62,607 bases of DNA, taken from contig JAOHHD010000006.1 of assembly GCA_028117185.1 (NCBI GenBank), positions 1-62,607 of the forward strand, in the 5' to 3' direction. The notes below the pieces were generated by a model, which searched no databases, was not told the origin of the DNA, and saw only the letters and a program-made list of their open reading frames with translations. This document shows, one piece after another, positions 31,312 through 38,445 of the stretch; position 1 is the stretch's first letter, and each line of letters starts with the position of its first letter. The position numbers were made by a program, and so were the translations under genes. Source of the stretch: Luminiphilus sp. (GTDB lineage Bacteria; Pseudomonadota; Gammaproteobacteria; Pseudomonadales; Halieaceae).

Positions 31312-32586
31312 TTAACCCCTCAGCGCTAAATCCCGCTTCAGGCTGAGCGCGCCCATCAGCAAAAAGCCCACGCCGACGACGCTGATGGTGAGGGTCGTCA
31401 ACATCGCATAGCGCAGGTTGTTGTCACCGAATGCGGTGGCGTATTGATCACTTAGTACGCCAACGGTCAAAGGCCCCAGGCCCAGCCCAATAATATTCAG
31501 TATAAAAAACAAAATTGCCGAGGCCATTGCCCGCATGCCCGGTGACACGAGGTTGTGGCAGGTGGCGATGCACGGGCCCAGGTACAAGGTGCTCAGAATT
31601 TGTGACGGGATGATGGCGGCCAACACCAGCGTCTTGTTGCTGCCCAAGAGCGTGTAATACGCGGGAATCATCGAAGTGAGCCCCCCGATAATAGGAATCC
31701 ATAAGTACCAGCGAATGTCCCGAGTCCCCAGTCTGTCGGCTAAAAAGCCGCCCATAAACGTACCCACTGCGCCCGAGATGCCCGAGATCAAACCCAGTGC
31801 CACGCCCACCTCTGCCAGTGTCATGCCATGATTTCGCATGAGAAAAGACGGCATAAAATTGCCATTGCCGTAAGAAATAAAGGCGGTGAACGCACAGCCC
31901 ACCGAAATCCACCAAAAGGTCGGCCGTTCTTTCAAGCTGGCGAGGGTTTCTTTGAAGGTTGATTTTGCCGGGACCCCGCCCGGATCCCACTGTCCCCGCT
32001 TTGGCTCCCTCACGACCCAAACCAAGAGCAGGGCGTAAAAAATACCGGGTACGCCGACGAGAAAGAAGGCGGTCCGCCAACCAAAGGTTTCGGCGATCCA
32101 GCCGCCAGCAGCAAAGCCAATTAAAATGCCGATGTAAATGCCGGTACTGTAAAAGGAGAGGGCGGTGCCGCGTTGCTTGGCGGGAAAATAATCACTAACC
32201 ATGGAATGCGACGGCGGTGACCCACCGGCTTCGCCGATGCCGACACCGATCCGTGCCGCTAATAGCTGCCCATAGTTCTGAGCGAGCCCGGACAGTGCGG
32301 TCATGAAGCTCCAGAAGGCTAAGGAGGCGGCGACAATATTGCGCCGGTTGCCGCGGTCTGCGAGCCAGGCAATGGGAATGCCGGCGGTGACATAAACCAA
32401 GGCAAAGCTAAAGCCACTGAGCAACCCTAACTGCGCATCACTGAGCCCGAGATCCGCTTTGATCGGCTCTTGCAAGATCACCAAGATCTGCCGGTCGATA
32501 AAATTAAAGGTGTACACCAAGGTCAGCATGACCAGCACGGTCCAGCGATAACGGATACTCGGGGCGAGGGGGTCCTCTGGTGACAT
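31312..32586 (-). CDS. MFS transporter (Spinster-like)
   Basis: A 424-residue inner-membrane protein with 12 predicted helices. It shows the MFS A-motif WLADRGNRRNIV between helices 2 and 3, ARIGVGIGEAGGSPPSHSMVSDYFP in helices 4-5 and a second A-like motif GGFLADRLGTRDIRW in the second half. The pattern matches the Spinster-like branch common in Proteobacteria; the substrate is unknown. Divergent from moaC with about 80 bp between the starts. Confidence 0.9.
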   Translation of the reverse strand: MSPEDPLAPSIRYRWTVLVMLTLVYTFNFIDRQILVILQEPIKADLGLSDAQLGLLSGFSFALVYVTAGIPIAWLADRGNRRNIVAASLAFWSFMTALSGLAQNYGQLLAARIGVGIGEAGGSPPSHSMVSDYFPAKQRGTALSFYSTGIYIGILIGFAAGGWIAETFGWRTAFFLVGVPGIFYALLLVWVVREPKRGQWDPGGVPAKSTFKETLASLKERPTFWWISVGCAFTAFISYGNGNFMPSFLMRNHGMTLAEVGVALGLISGISGAVGTFMGGFLADRLGTRDIRWYLWIPIIGGLTSMIPAYYTLLGSNKTLVLAAIIPSQILSTLYLGPCIATCHNLVSPGMRAMASAILFFILNIIGLGLGPLTVGVLSDQYATAFGDNNLRYAMLTTLTISVVGVGFLLMGALSLKRDLALRG

Positions 32587-32667
32587 AGGGTGTTCACTGC
32601 TTAGGAGTTATGACCCACATCATGACAGCTTGTGCCGTTTGTCGCACCGGAGTGTTAGCATTGCGCT

Positions 32668-33165
32668 ATGCCAAATAAAACAGATCGCCTGACACACCTT
32701 GATGACGCGGGGCAGGCCCACATCGTTGATATCTCTGATAAAGCGATCACCACACGGGTTGCGACGGCCACGTCGTGCTTGCGCATGCAGCCGGAGACGC
32801 TGAGTGCCATCGTGGCGGACAATATGCCCAAGGGCGACGTGATGGCGGTGGCGCGGGTAGCTGGTATTCAGGCAGCTAAAAAGTGCGCCGAACTGATCCC
32901 TTTGTGCCACCCCTTACCGCTCTCTTCGGTAGAGATCGATCTGCAGCCCGATCAGGACTTGCCGGGCGTGAGGATCACTGTCACTTGTAAAGTTACGGGG
33001 CAGACCGGCATCGAAATGGAGGCGTTAACGGCAGCCTCGGTGGCGGCCCTGACGCTCTATGATATGTGTAAGGCGATTGATCGTGGCATGAGTATCGAAA
33101 TGACGCAGCTGGTATCAAAAACCGGCGGCGCGAGCGGAGAGTGGCAGCGTGAGCATCACGATTAA
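32668..33165 (+). CDS. moaC: Cyclic pyranopterin monophosphate synthase MoaC
   Basis: A 165-residue enzyme that converts the MoaA product to cyclic pyranopterin monophosphate in molybdenum cofactor synthesis. The signature [20 protein letters not shown] and the active-site [20 protein letters not shown] are intact. It begins a moaC-moaD-moaE-nudix run in which moaD overlaps moaC by 17 bp. moaA is not present in this window. Confidence 0.96.
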   Translation: MPNKTDRLTHLDDAGQAHIVDISDKAITTRVATATSCLRMQPETLSAIVADNMPKGDVMAVARVAGIQAAKKCAELIPLCHPLPLSSVEIDLQPDQDLPGVRITVTCKVTGQTGIEMEALTAASVAALTLYDMCKAIDRGMSIEMTQLVSKTGGASGEWQREHHD

Positions 33166-33409
33166 ATTGTTTTCCTCGCTGCGCGAGGTGCTGGGTGAGT
33201 CAGAATTTGAGTTTGTGCTGACTGAGCTCGATGGCACTGCTACGGTTGCCGCGGTGAAATCGGCGCTGTCGCAGCGCGGTGCCACTTGGCAGGAGGCGCT
33301 CAATCAGTCTAACTTGGTGCACGCGCTGAACCACAAGGTTGTCTGGACTGACGCGGTGGTGACGGCTGGGGATGAGCTTGCGTTTTTCCCCCCCATGACG
33401 GGCGGATAG
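33149..33409 (+). CDS. moaD: Molybdopterin synthase sulfur carrier subunit MoaD
   Basis: An 86-residue ubiquitin-like protein ending in the diglycine tail FFPPMTGG required for thiocarboxylation. It starts at GTG inside the 3' end of moaC, so translation is coupled. moaE follows after one base. The two together form molybdopterin synthase. Confidence 0.95.
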   Translation: MSITIKLFSSLREVLGESEFEFVLTELDGTATVAAVKSALSQRGATWQEALNQSNLVHALNHKVVWTDAVVTAGDELAFFPPMTGG

Positions 33410-33410
33410 C

Positions 33411-33872
33411 ATGACCGTTTCTATTCAACGCGAGCCAATCGATGTGGCGAGGGAGTACGCGCAATTGGTCGGCCCGCGCCCCGGCGCCGCGGTGGCGACT
33501 TTCACCGGCTATGTGCGCGATCACTCAGACGCGCATGCGGTGAGTCAGTTGGAGTTAGAGCATTACCCCGAAATGGCGCAAAAGGTACTGATGGCGCTGG
33601 GGGAGCGCGCGGCAGATCAGTTTGGGTTAAGCCGCTGGCGCATTGTTCACCGTTATGGCCTGCTCGATGTGGCAGAGACCATTGTCTGGGTCGGCGCGGT
33701 GGCGGAGCACCGGGGTGAGGCGATCAGCGCCAGTGAGCTGATGATGGATACCCTGAAAACCGACGCGCCGTTTTGGAAGCGGGAGCAGGGCCCCGATGGA
33801 CAGGTTTGGGTGGCGAGTAAAGCAGTCGATCAGCATCGTCGCGCGCGATGGCGGTCAGAGGAGAAAGCGTGA
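33411..33872 (+). CDS. moaE: Molybdopterin synthase catalytic subunit MoaE
   Basis: A 153-residue subunit that uses MoaD-bound sulfur to make the dithiolene of molybdopterin. The motifs GAAVATFTGYVRDHSD, LELEHYPEM, IVHRYGLLDVAETIVWVG and the C-terminal DAPFWKREQGPDGQVWV are standard for MoaE. It overlaps the downstream Nudix gene by four bases (GTGA). Confidence 0.95.
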   Translation: MTVSIQREPIDVAREYAQLVGPRPGAAVATFTGYVRDHSDAHAVSQLELEHYPEMAQKVLMALGERAADQFGLSRWRIVHRYGLLDVAETIVWVGAVAEHRGEAISASELMMDTLKTDAPFWKREQGPDGQVWVASKAVDQHRRARWRSEEKA

Positions 33873-34423
33873 AGTTTTGTAGTGAGTGTGGTGCTACCGT
33901 CAATTTAGCAATACCCGACGACGATGACCGGCTAAGGCATGTTTGCTCGGCCTGTGCGATGGTGCACTACGTCAACCCCAAGGTGATCGTGGGCTGCTTG
34001 CCCGCAGTCGGCGACAAGATCTTACTCTGTAAGCGCGCCATCGAGCCCCGCTACGGTAAGTGGACACTGCCCGCCGGTTTTATGGAAAACAATGAGTCCT
34101 CGGCTGAAGGTGCGGCCCGGGAGACCTGGGAAGAAGCCGCCGCGAAAGCCATCAACTTAGACCTCTACCGCATTTTTGATGTGCCCTATATCAGCCAGGT
34201 GTATCTCTTTTATCGCTGCCAAATAGAAGACGAGGTGTTTGGTGTGGGTCCAGAGTCCCTCGAGACCGCTTTGTTTTCAGAGCAAGAGATTCCGTGGGAT
34301 GAATTGGCGTTTCCGGTGGTTCATGAAATTATGACAGAGTACTTATCGGATCGAAAAACCGAGCACTTTCCGATCCGTAATACCGTGATCGACTACTCCC
34401 GTCGGTTGCCGACGGCATCGTGA
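33869..34423 (+). CDS. Nudix hydrolase with N-terminal zinc ribbon
   Basis: A 184-residue protein. The N-terminus has a four-cysteine zinc ribbon (CSEC near residue 4 and CSAC near residue 28), then a Nudix domain with GFMENNESSAEGAARETWEEA, in which the final Gly of the canonical box is replaced by Ala. The layout resembles NudC-like or ADP-ribose pyrophosphatases. The GTG at 33869 with GAGGAG upstream overlaps the moaE stop. The substrate is unknown, though the coupling hints at a nucleotide clean-up role near molybdopterin synthesis. Confidence 0.86.
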   Translation: MKFCSECGATVNLAIPDDDDRLRHVCSACAMVHYVNPKVIVGCLPAVGDKILLCKRAIEPRYGKWTLPAGFMENNESSAEGAARETWEEAAAKAINLDLYRIFDVPYISQVYLFYRCQIEDEVFGVGPESLETALFSEQEIPWDELAFPVVHEIMTEYLSDRKTEHFPIRNTVIDYSRRLPTAS

Positions 34424-34511
34424 TGGCATCTTGACCGCAGCCATGCCGATTGATCTTGCGACGCCCCTTGTCCGTAATCTCATCAGTCGATTTTTTTGAA
34501 GGAAGACCCTC

Positions 34512-34991
34512 ATGCCATTTCCTAAAGTTGGTAACCTCGCTCCAAAATTTGCTTTGCAAGATCACGAGGGCAACGCGGTCTCGCTTTCTGACTTTAAGGG
34601 TAAGTCAGCGGTGGTGGTCTATTTTTATCCCAAGGCGATGACGCCGGGGTGCACCGTGCAGGCACAGGGGCTGCGTGACACGGCAAAAGCGCTCAAAAAG
34701 CTGAACACGGTGGTCTTGGGGATCAGCCCTGACCCCATTAAAAAACTGGCTAAGTTTGTAGAGCGCGATGCGCTTAACTTTCAGTTACTCAGTGACGAGG
34801 ACCATGCGGTGGCGGACAGCTACGGCGCCTGGGGCCCCAAGAAATTTATGGGCCGTGAGTTCGACGGTATTCTGCGGACCACCTTTATCGTGGGTAAAGA
34901 TGGCAAGTTAAAGGCGGTGATGGACAAATTTAAAACCAAGGATCACCACACCGCGCTGATCGCCGAACTGGAGGCGTTAGCGTTAGAATGA
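34512..34991 (+). CDS. bcp: Peroxiredoxin Bcp, one-Cys variant
   Basis: A 159-residue thiol peroxidase of the Bcp/PrxQ group. The peroxidatic Cys47 lies in YFYPKAMTPGCTVQAQ, but the resolving Cys of E. coli-type Bcp, five residues later, is Gln52 here, so it must be recycled as a one-Cys enzyme or with an external thiol. It reduces peroxides in the cytosol. RBS GAAGGAAG precedes the ATG; it is followed by tRNA-Gly. Confidence 0.92.
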   Translation: MPFPKVGNLAPKFALQDHEGNAVSLSDFKGKSAVVVYFYPKAMTPGCTVQAQGLRDTAKALKKLNTVVLGISPDPIKKLAKFVERDALNFQLLSDEDHAVADSYGAWGPKKFMGREFDGILRTTFIVGKDGKLKAVMDKFKTKDHHTALIAELEALALE

Positions 34992-35075
34992 TGCAAGCCG
35001 CTGGAGTGGCCTCGTTACGGCGATGTTAAGGTACTGTGACGGCAAAGTTACGCCAAGCGCGGCGCCTCTTATTTT

Positions 35076-35149
35076 GCGGGTGTAGTTCAATGGTAGAACG
35101 AAAGCTTCCCAAGCTTTAGACGTGGGTTCGATTCCCATCACCCGCTCCA
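35076..35149 (+). tRNA. tRNA-Gly(CCC), integration target
   Basis: A cloverleaf with acceptor GCGGGTG / CACCCGC, anticodon stem AAAGC / GCTTT around the loop TTCCCAA (anticodon CCC), T loop TTCGATT and encoded CCA (35147-35149). Its 3' end from 35129 is duplicated at 37070, marking it as the attachment site of the downstream element. Confidence 0.95.
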
Positions 35150-35150
35150 A
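35129..35150 (+). repeat. attL-like site in tRNA-Gly 3' end
   Basis: This 22-bp sequence begins CGATTCCCATCACC and ends CTCCAA inside the tRNA; it matches 37070-37091 with two mismatches in the middle. It is the putative left attachment core. Confidence 0.75.
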
Positions 35151-35163
35151 ACCAACCACACAG

Positions 35164-35184
35164 GGCGTCACAAACGCCTTTTTT
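35164..35184 (+). terminator. Terminator after tRNA-Gly
   Basis: GGCGT and ACGCC flank a 5-base loop and are followed by six T residues, 15 bp after the tRNA. A similar stem with a longer loop (37106-37124) follows the right att copy, suggesting that both junctions derive from one original context. Confidence 0.75.
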
Positions 35185-35260
35185 ATGCCTGCCATATAAA
35201 GCAGGAGCAGGGTATCATTCGCGCTTAGCATTCCAGACTGTCACATTGCGTGGGGTTTTT

Positions 35261-35303
35261 GGGGGTATCAACGGGGGTATCAGCCAAATCGGGTGGGGGT
35301 ATT
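35261..35303. repeat. GGGGGTATC repeats, left end (candidate integrase arm sites)
   Basis: Three direct copies of GGGGGTAT(C/T) start at 35261, 35273 and 35295. The first two are spaced exactly 12 bp, as at the right end. They precede the integrase stump and could be arm-type binding sites. Confidence 0.6.
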
Positions 35304-35327
35304 GCCCAAAACACAGGGAGTGTGGTG

Positions 35328-35447
35328 ATGAAGCTAGCGGGCACCAAGGTTGCAGAGGCGAAGCCTGCTGATCGTGAGCGCAAGCTCAGTGACGGTGGCG
35401 GTCTGTATCTGCTGGTCAAACCAAACGGCACTCGGGCGTGGCGTTAA
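35328..35447 (+). pseudogene. Truncated tyrosine integrase (N-terminal 39 codons)
   Basis: The frame MKLAGTKVAEAKPADRERKL continues to DGGGLYLLVKPNGTRAWR and then stops. This is the start of the arm-binding domain (DUF4102) of P4-type tRNA integrases, which are normally about 400 residues long and continue right after the -W-R position. GGGAG lies upstream of the ATG. The core-binding and catalytic domains are missing; the stop is followed by unrelated sequence, so a deletion is more likely than one nonsense mutation. Confidence 0.8.
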
Positions 35448-35502
35448 ATGAAAAAAAGAAGACTGGCGCCAATAGCGTCAACATCTCCGCTATGCTCGAT
35501 CC

Positions 35503-36822
35503 ATGAATTCGACCGCGCCATTCCTGAATGACATCGAGCGCCTGAACGAGTGGCTGGGTCCACAGGCACTGCGCCGCTATCAGATCGATTGGCTAGAGGA
35601 CGACTCAGGATCGGTCATCAGTCCATTCGATGGCAAACCCCAGCCTCTGCAGGCTTGCTATCTGATCGCCAGTAACCAGATCGCCTACCAGTTCGATGGT
35701 GGGCGGTTCTATTTGCTGGTCGGACCTCAGCAATGGGGCTATCCGCTCCGTTACCTGATAGACGCTGAGGCAGGACGCTTGCTCGAGATCAGACCGCTTG
35801 CGAGCGGCGGTCTCTTCGAGCCGCAGTCGAGCCCCTGGCCCGTTGAAGATCTGCTCTCCACCGTTCAGGGACTCCGCGAACGTGCACCTGTGAATCAGCG
35901 CACGCACGCCTTGTTCGGCGATGGCAACTTTGCGCATCTACTCTGGAATGGGTGGCCCGCCCTGGCCGCGCTGCCTGATCAGTCGCTGAGCCTCAACAAG
36001 GTCCGATTCGTGTCTCGCTGTGATCCCATGGGTGACGCGGCCCAGTTGTTTCCCTGGCTTCGAGCGCTCGATGTCACTGCCTGGGACGACCGGACGGATC
36101 TGCACGCGGGCGCGGCGTTCCAGCGCGCCGTTTTTCTCGGAGCGAGTTATCTGTCGGCTTCGCTAGTAAGCCAGGTGCGCAGCTACTGTGAGCGCCAAGC
36201 CGATCAGGACATCAAAAGAGATCTGGACCGGCTCGCCGACCAGGCGCGATGCGTGATCTGGTTGTCCCTGCGGCGTCGGGCACGCGACTGTCCCAATACG
36301 GTCGACTTCCTATCGGCGCTGATTCCGCACCTGCTAGATCACCCGTCTGTGGGAATCCTCATCGACGGTTTTTCCATGCCCGATTGCCGGGTGCCCGATG
36401 TCTTTCACGATTATCGACGCGGTGTGGATAAGGACTTCTCGTCACTGTTGCGTCGGTGCCCTCAGCTGCCGGGCCTGATAGATATCGGGCGAGCCATCTA
36501 TCTCAATGGCCGATCGATTCATGACGCGATCACGGCAGCGAGCGTTGCGAATGCCTATATCTGCCACGGCGGAACGCAGCAGCACAAAATTGGTTGGTTG
36601 CACGCTGTGCCCGGCGTGGTCCATTTGCCCAATCCGAGGGCTTCCGTCTCGAAGTGGTATGCCTTGCAATCGGAAGTGGCCCTCGCGCCGGCCTGCATGC
36701 CCGCCTCGGCTATCGAGATTGATCCGGATCCGGCCTTGCCGGAGGCCCAGCGCAGCTATCGTCTACGCGTGGACGAGGCCGTGGCGTTCACGCTTCGAGA
36801 ACTGGCACCAATCCTGGCTTGA
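35503..36822 (+). CDS. Cargo protein of the tRNA-Gly element, unknown function
   Basis: A 439-residue protein with no signal peptide or membrane helix. Suggestive blocks are FGDGNFAHLLWNGWPALAAL in the middle, CVIWLSLRRRARDCPN and GILIDGF, and a C-terminal ICHGGTQQHKIGWLHAVPGV. The order recalls GT-B glycosyltransferases of the GT61/DUF563 kind, but the likeness is weak and I would not assign function from it. No clear ribosome site precedes the ATG; TATGCT just upstream could be a -10 box. It is the only complete gene in the element. Confidence 0.7.
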   Translation: MNSTAPFLNDIERLNEWLGPQALRRYQIDWLEDDSGSVISPFDGKPQPLQACYLIASNQIAYQFDGGRFYLLVGPQQWGYPLRYLIDAEAGRLLEIRPLASGGLFEPQSSPWPVEDLLSTVQGLRERAPVNQRTHALFGDGNFAHLLWNGWPALAALPDQSLSLNKVRFVSRCDPMGDAAQLFPWLRALDVTAWDDRTDLHAGAAFQRAVFLGASYLSASLVSQVRSYCERQADQDIKRDLDRLADQARCVIWLSLRRRARDCPNTVDFLSALIPHLLDHPSVGILIDGFSMPDCRVPDVFHDYRRGVDKDFSSLLRRCPQLPGLIDIGRAIYLNGRSIHDAITAASVANAYICHGGTQQHKIGWLHAVPGVVHLPNPRASVSKWYALQSEVALAPACMPASAIEIDPDPALPEAQRSYRLRVDEAVAFTLRELAPILA

Positions 36823-36994
36823 GGTTTGGTTCCATTAAGCCAATGGCGCATTATTGATATTCCAAGCTGCACCCAATTAGATCATCCTGATCCTGCGCTG
36901 AGTGTTCCTAGCCACCTGTCCAGCCGTCTGCCCCTGCGGCGCGCGTAGGGGGTTCCCATAACGCCGAAAAAAGGGGGGGTTACAGCGACCATTT

Positions 36995-37015
36995 GGGGGT
37001 ATCTGTGGGGGTATC
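36995..37015. repeat. GGGGGTATC repeats, right end
   Basis: Two direct copies of GGGGGTATC start at 36995 and 37007, spaced 12 bp exactly as in the first two copies at the left end and in the same orientation. They lie 55-75 bp inside the right att copy. Confidence 0.6.
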
Positions 37016-37069
37016 GGAGGTGCGACAAAGACCTGAATATAGCAATACCAATGGATTCAGGCCCAAATG

Positions 37070-37091
37070 CGATTCCCATCACCTACTCCAA
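37070..37091 (+). repeat. attR-like duplicate of tRNA-Gly 3' end
   Basis: A 22-bp copy of 35129-35150 with two adjacent mismatches (TA for CG). No other tRNA arms are present, so this is a fragment produced by site-specific integration, not a second tRNA. Confidence 0.75.
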
Positions 37092-37117
37092 CTCCAACTC
37101 AGCAAGGCGTTAGGTTT

Positions 37118-37318
37118 CTACGCCGCCAGGACTGCCACCCCGATAGCGGCGATTAGGCAGCATAGAAACACCTTCCACAGAGAAAACTGTCGGGAAGTCC
37201 AATCGATTCGATCCTCCCGCTGAGTCTGTCTCGACGACGCCTTAAAACGGCTAAGGTAGAAAAAAACGGCGAGGGATAAAATCGATAACCCGCCAAACAG
37301 CAGCGTATTAAAATCCAC
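37118..37318 (-). CDS. Small two-helix membrane protein
   Basis: A 66-residue protein with hydrophobic helices at about 5-23 and 47-65 joined by a basic loop with RQTQREDR. The GTG start overlaps the stop codon of the upstream Bax-inhibitor-like gene by one base, so they are likely co-translated. No family recognised. Its 3' end lies just outside the right att repeat. Confidence 0.6.
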   Translation of the reverse strand: MDFNTLLFGGLSILSLAVFFYLSRFKASSRQTQREDRIDWTSRQFSLWKVFLCCLIAAIGVAVLAA

Positions 37319-38109
37319 TATCGACTTCTCAGTTTGGCTAACAGCCTCAGCATTTCAAGATAGAGCCATATGAGGGTAACCATCAGAGAGAATGCGCCGA
37401 ACCATTCCATGTATTTAGGGGCGCCCATCTCCGAACCCTGCTCAATAAAATCAAAATCGAGCACTAGATTTAAAGCTGCTATAGCGACCACGAAAAGACT
37501 AAAGCCAATACCGAACAAGCCGTTTGAGTGAATGAAACCGATACCGCCAGAGCCAAACATATTCATAATCATGCTGACTAAATAGAGTAAGCCTATGCCC
37601 ATCGTCGCAGAGGTCACCATGAGTCGGAAGTTTTCTGTTGGCTTGACGAGACCGGTTTTATAGAGGAACAACAGTGACGCTAGGGTGCCTAGGGTTAGCC
37701 CTACCGCCTGTATCACAATGCCCGGATACTGCGCCTCGAAGATGGCCGAAATCGCGCCTAAAAATAATCCCTCAGCTATCGCATACAACGGCGCTGTAAT
37801 GCCTGACCATTGTTTTTTAAACATGGTTACCAGCGCCAAGATAAGGCCGACCACCGCTCCGCCGATAGCCCAAGGGATTACCGTTGCAGGATTGCCGCTT
37901 GAGAAAAACATCGACCAGGTATAAGACGCCGAGACGAAGACCAGTGCCAGCAATATGCCCGTTCTGTTGACCGTGCCTTGTAAGGTCATTGTCGCGGCGG
38001 GCGCATTGGCCGCAAATGATGCGTCGGGGGCCCTAATGGAGAACGTTTCTGCATTCAGAGAGGGGTTGCCCGATCGACCAAACATCTCTAACGCTTTGTG
38101 ATTCGACAT
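37318..38109 (-). CDS. Bax inhibitor-1/YccA family membrane protein
   Basis: A 263-residue inner-membrane protein with a polar N-terminal tail of about 45 residues and seven predicted helices. The helix sequence GLFLGAISAIFE and the C-terminal FGAFSLMVTLIWLYLEMLRLL match the Bax1-I family, which forms pH-gated channels or modulates membrane proteases. The role here is unknown. It is transcribed with the small membrane protein downstream. Confidence 0.9.
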   Translation of the reverse strand: MSNHKALEMFGRSGNPSLNAETFSIRAPDASFAANAPAATMTLQGTVNRTGILLALVFVSASYTWSMFFSSGNPATVIPWAIGGAVVGLILALVTMFKKQWSGITAPLYAIAEGLFLGAISAIFEAQYPGIVIQAVGLTLGTLASLLFLYKTGLVKPTENFRLMVTSATMGIGLLYLVSMIMNMFGSGGIGFIHSNGLFGIGFSLFVVAIAALNLVLDFDFIEQGSEMGAPKYMEWFGAFSLMVTLIWLYLEMLRLLAKLRSR

Positions 38110-38445
38110 AGTAGTTACCTTTACCGTTGTGACGACTTAACTCAGTTGAAGCCCCGCCACAGTTTAATCAAGTGGGGCCAGTAGCACTGTGAATCTTACT
38201 CTAGCCGCTACGGCGCCTAGTCTGCCCTTCCTCAATAGAGTGTGCTGAGTCTAAGCACAGATTCATAGCGAATTTTCTTGAGATCTTCGCCGCGCAAAAT
38301 AGCAAAAGGAAAAAAACTTTCTGGTAGACCGATAGAAATGCTAACTTCATGTTCAGAGTATTGCTTAGGGCGACGTGGCGGTCGGCAGGAAAGCATGGCG
38401 GGTATTGGAGCAGAATGTGACGGTTTGTAGTATTTTGAGCAGAAC
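38110..38445. other. Divergent intergenic region, 336 bp
   Basis: This stretch separates the Bax-inhibitor-like gene from the PQQ dehydrogenase gene. I see no gene, strong hairpin or clear sigma-54 element. It probably holds both promoters; none could be assigned with confidence. Confidence 0.5.

Larger units (their letters stand above)
35129..37091. mobile_element. Decayed tRNA-Gly integrative element (about 1.96 kb)
   Basis: The segment is bounded by a 22-bp direct repeat of the tRNA-Gly 3' end (20 of 22 identical). Inside are GGGGGTATC-type repeats near both ends, a 39-codon stump of a tracrRNA-unrelated tyrosine integrase and one 439-aa cargo gene. The layout matches tRNA-targeting integrative elements; without a full integrase it can only move with help in trans or is fixed. 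Boundaries rest on the repeats. Confidence 0.75.

Noticed and set aside
31448..32080. 210-codon open frame on the same strand inside the MFS transporter gene
   Set aside because: It is a frame shadow of the transporter, whose own frame shows helices and the MFS motifs.
35105..37091. Second tRNA gene at the right end of the element
   Set aside because: Only the 3' 22 bp match the tRNA; no anticodon arm is present.
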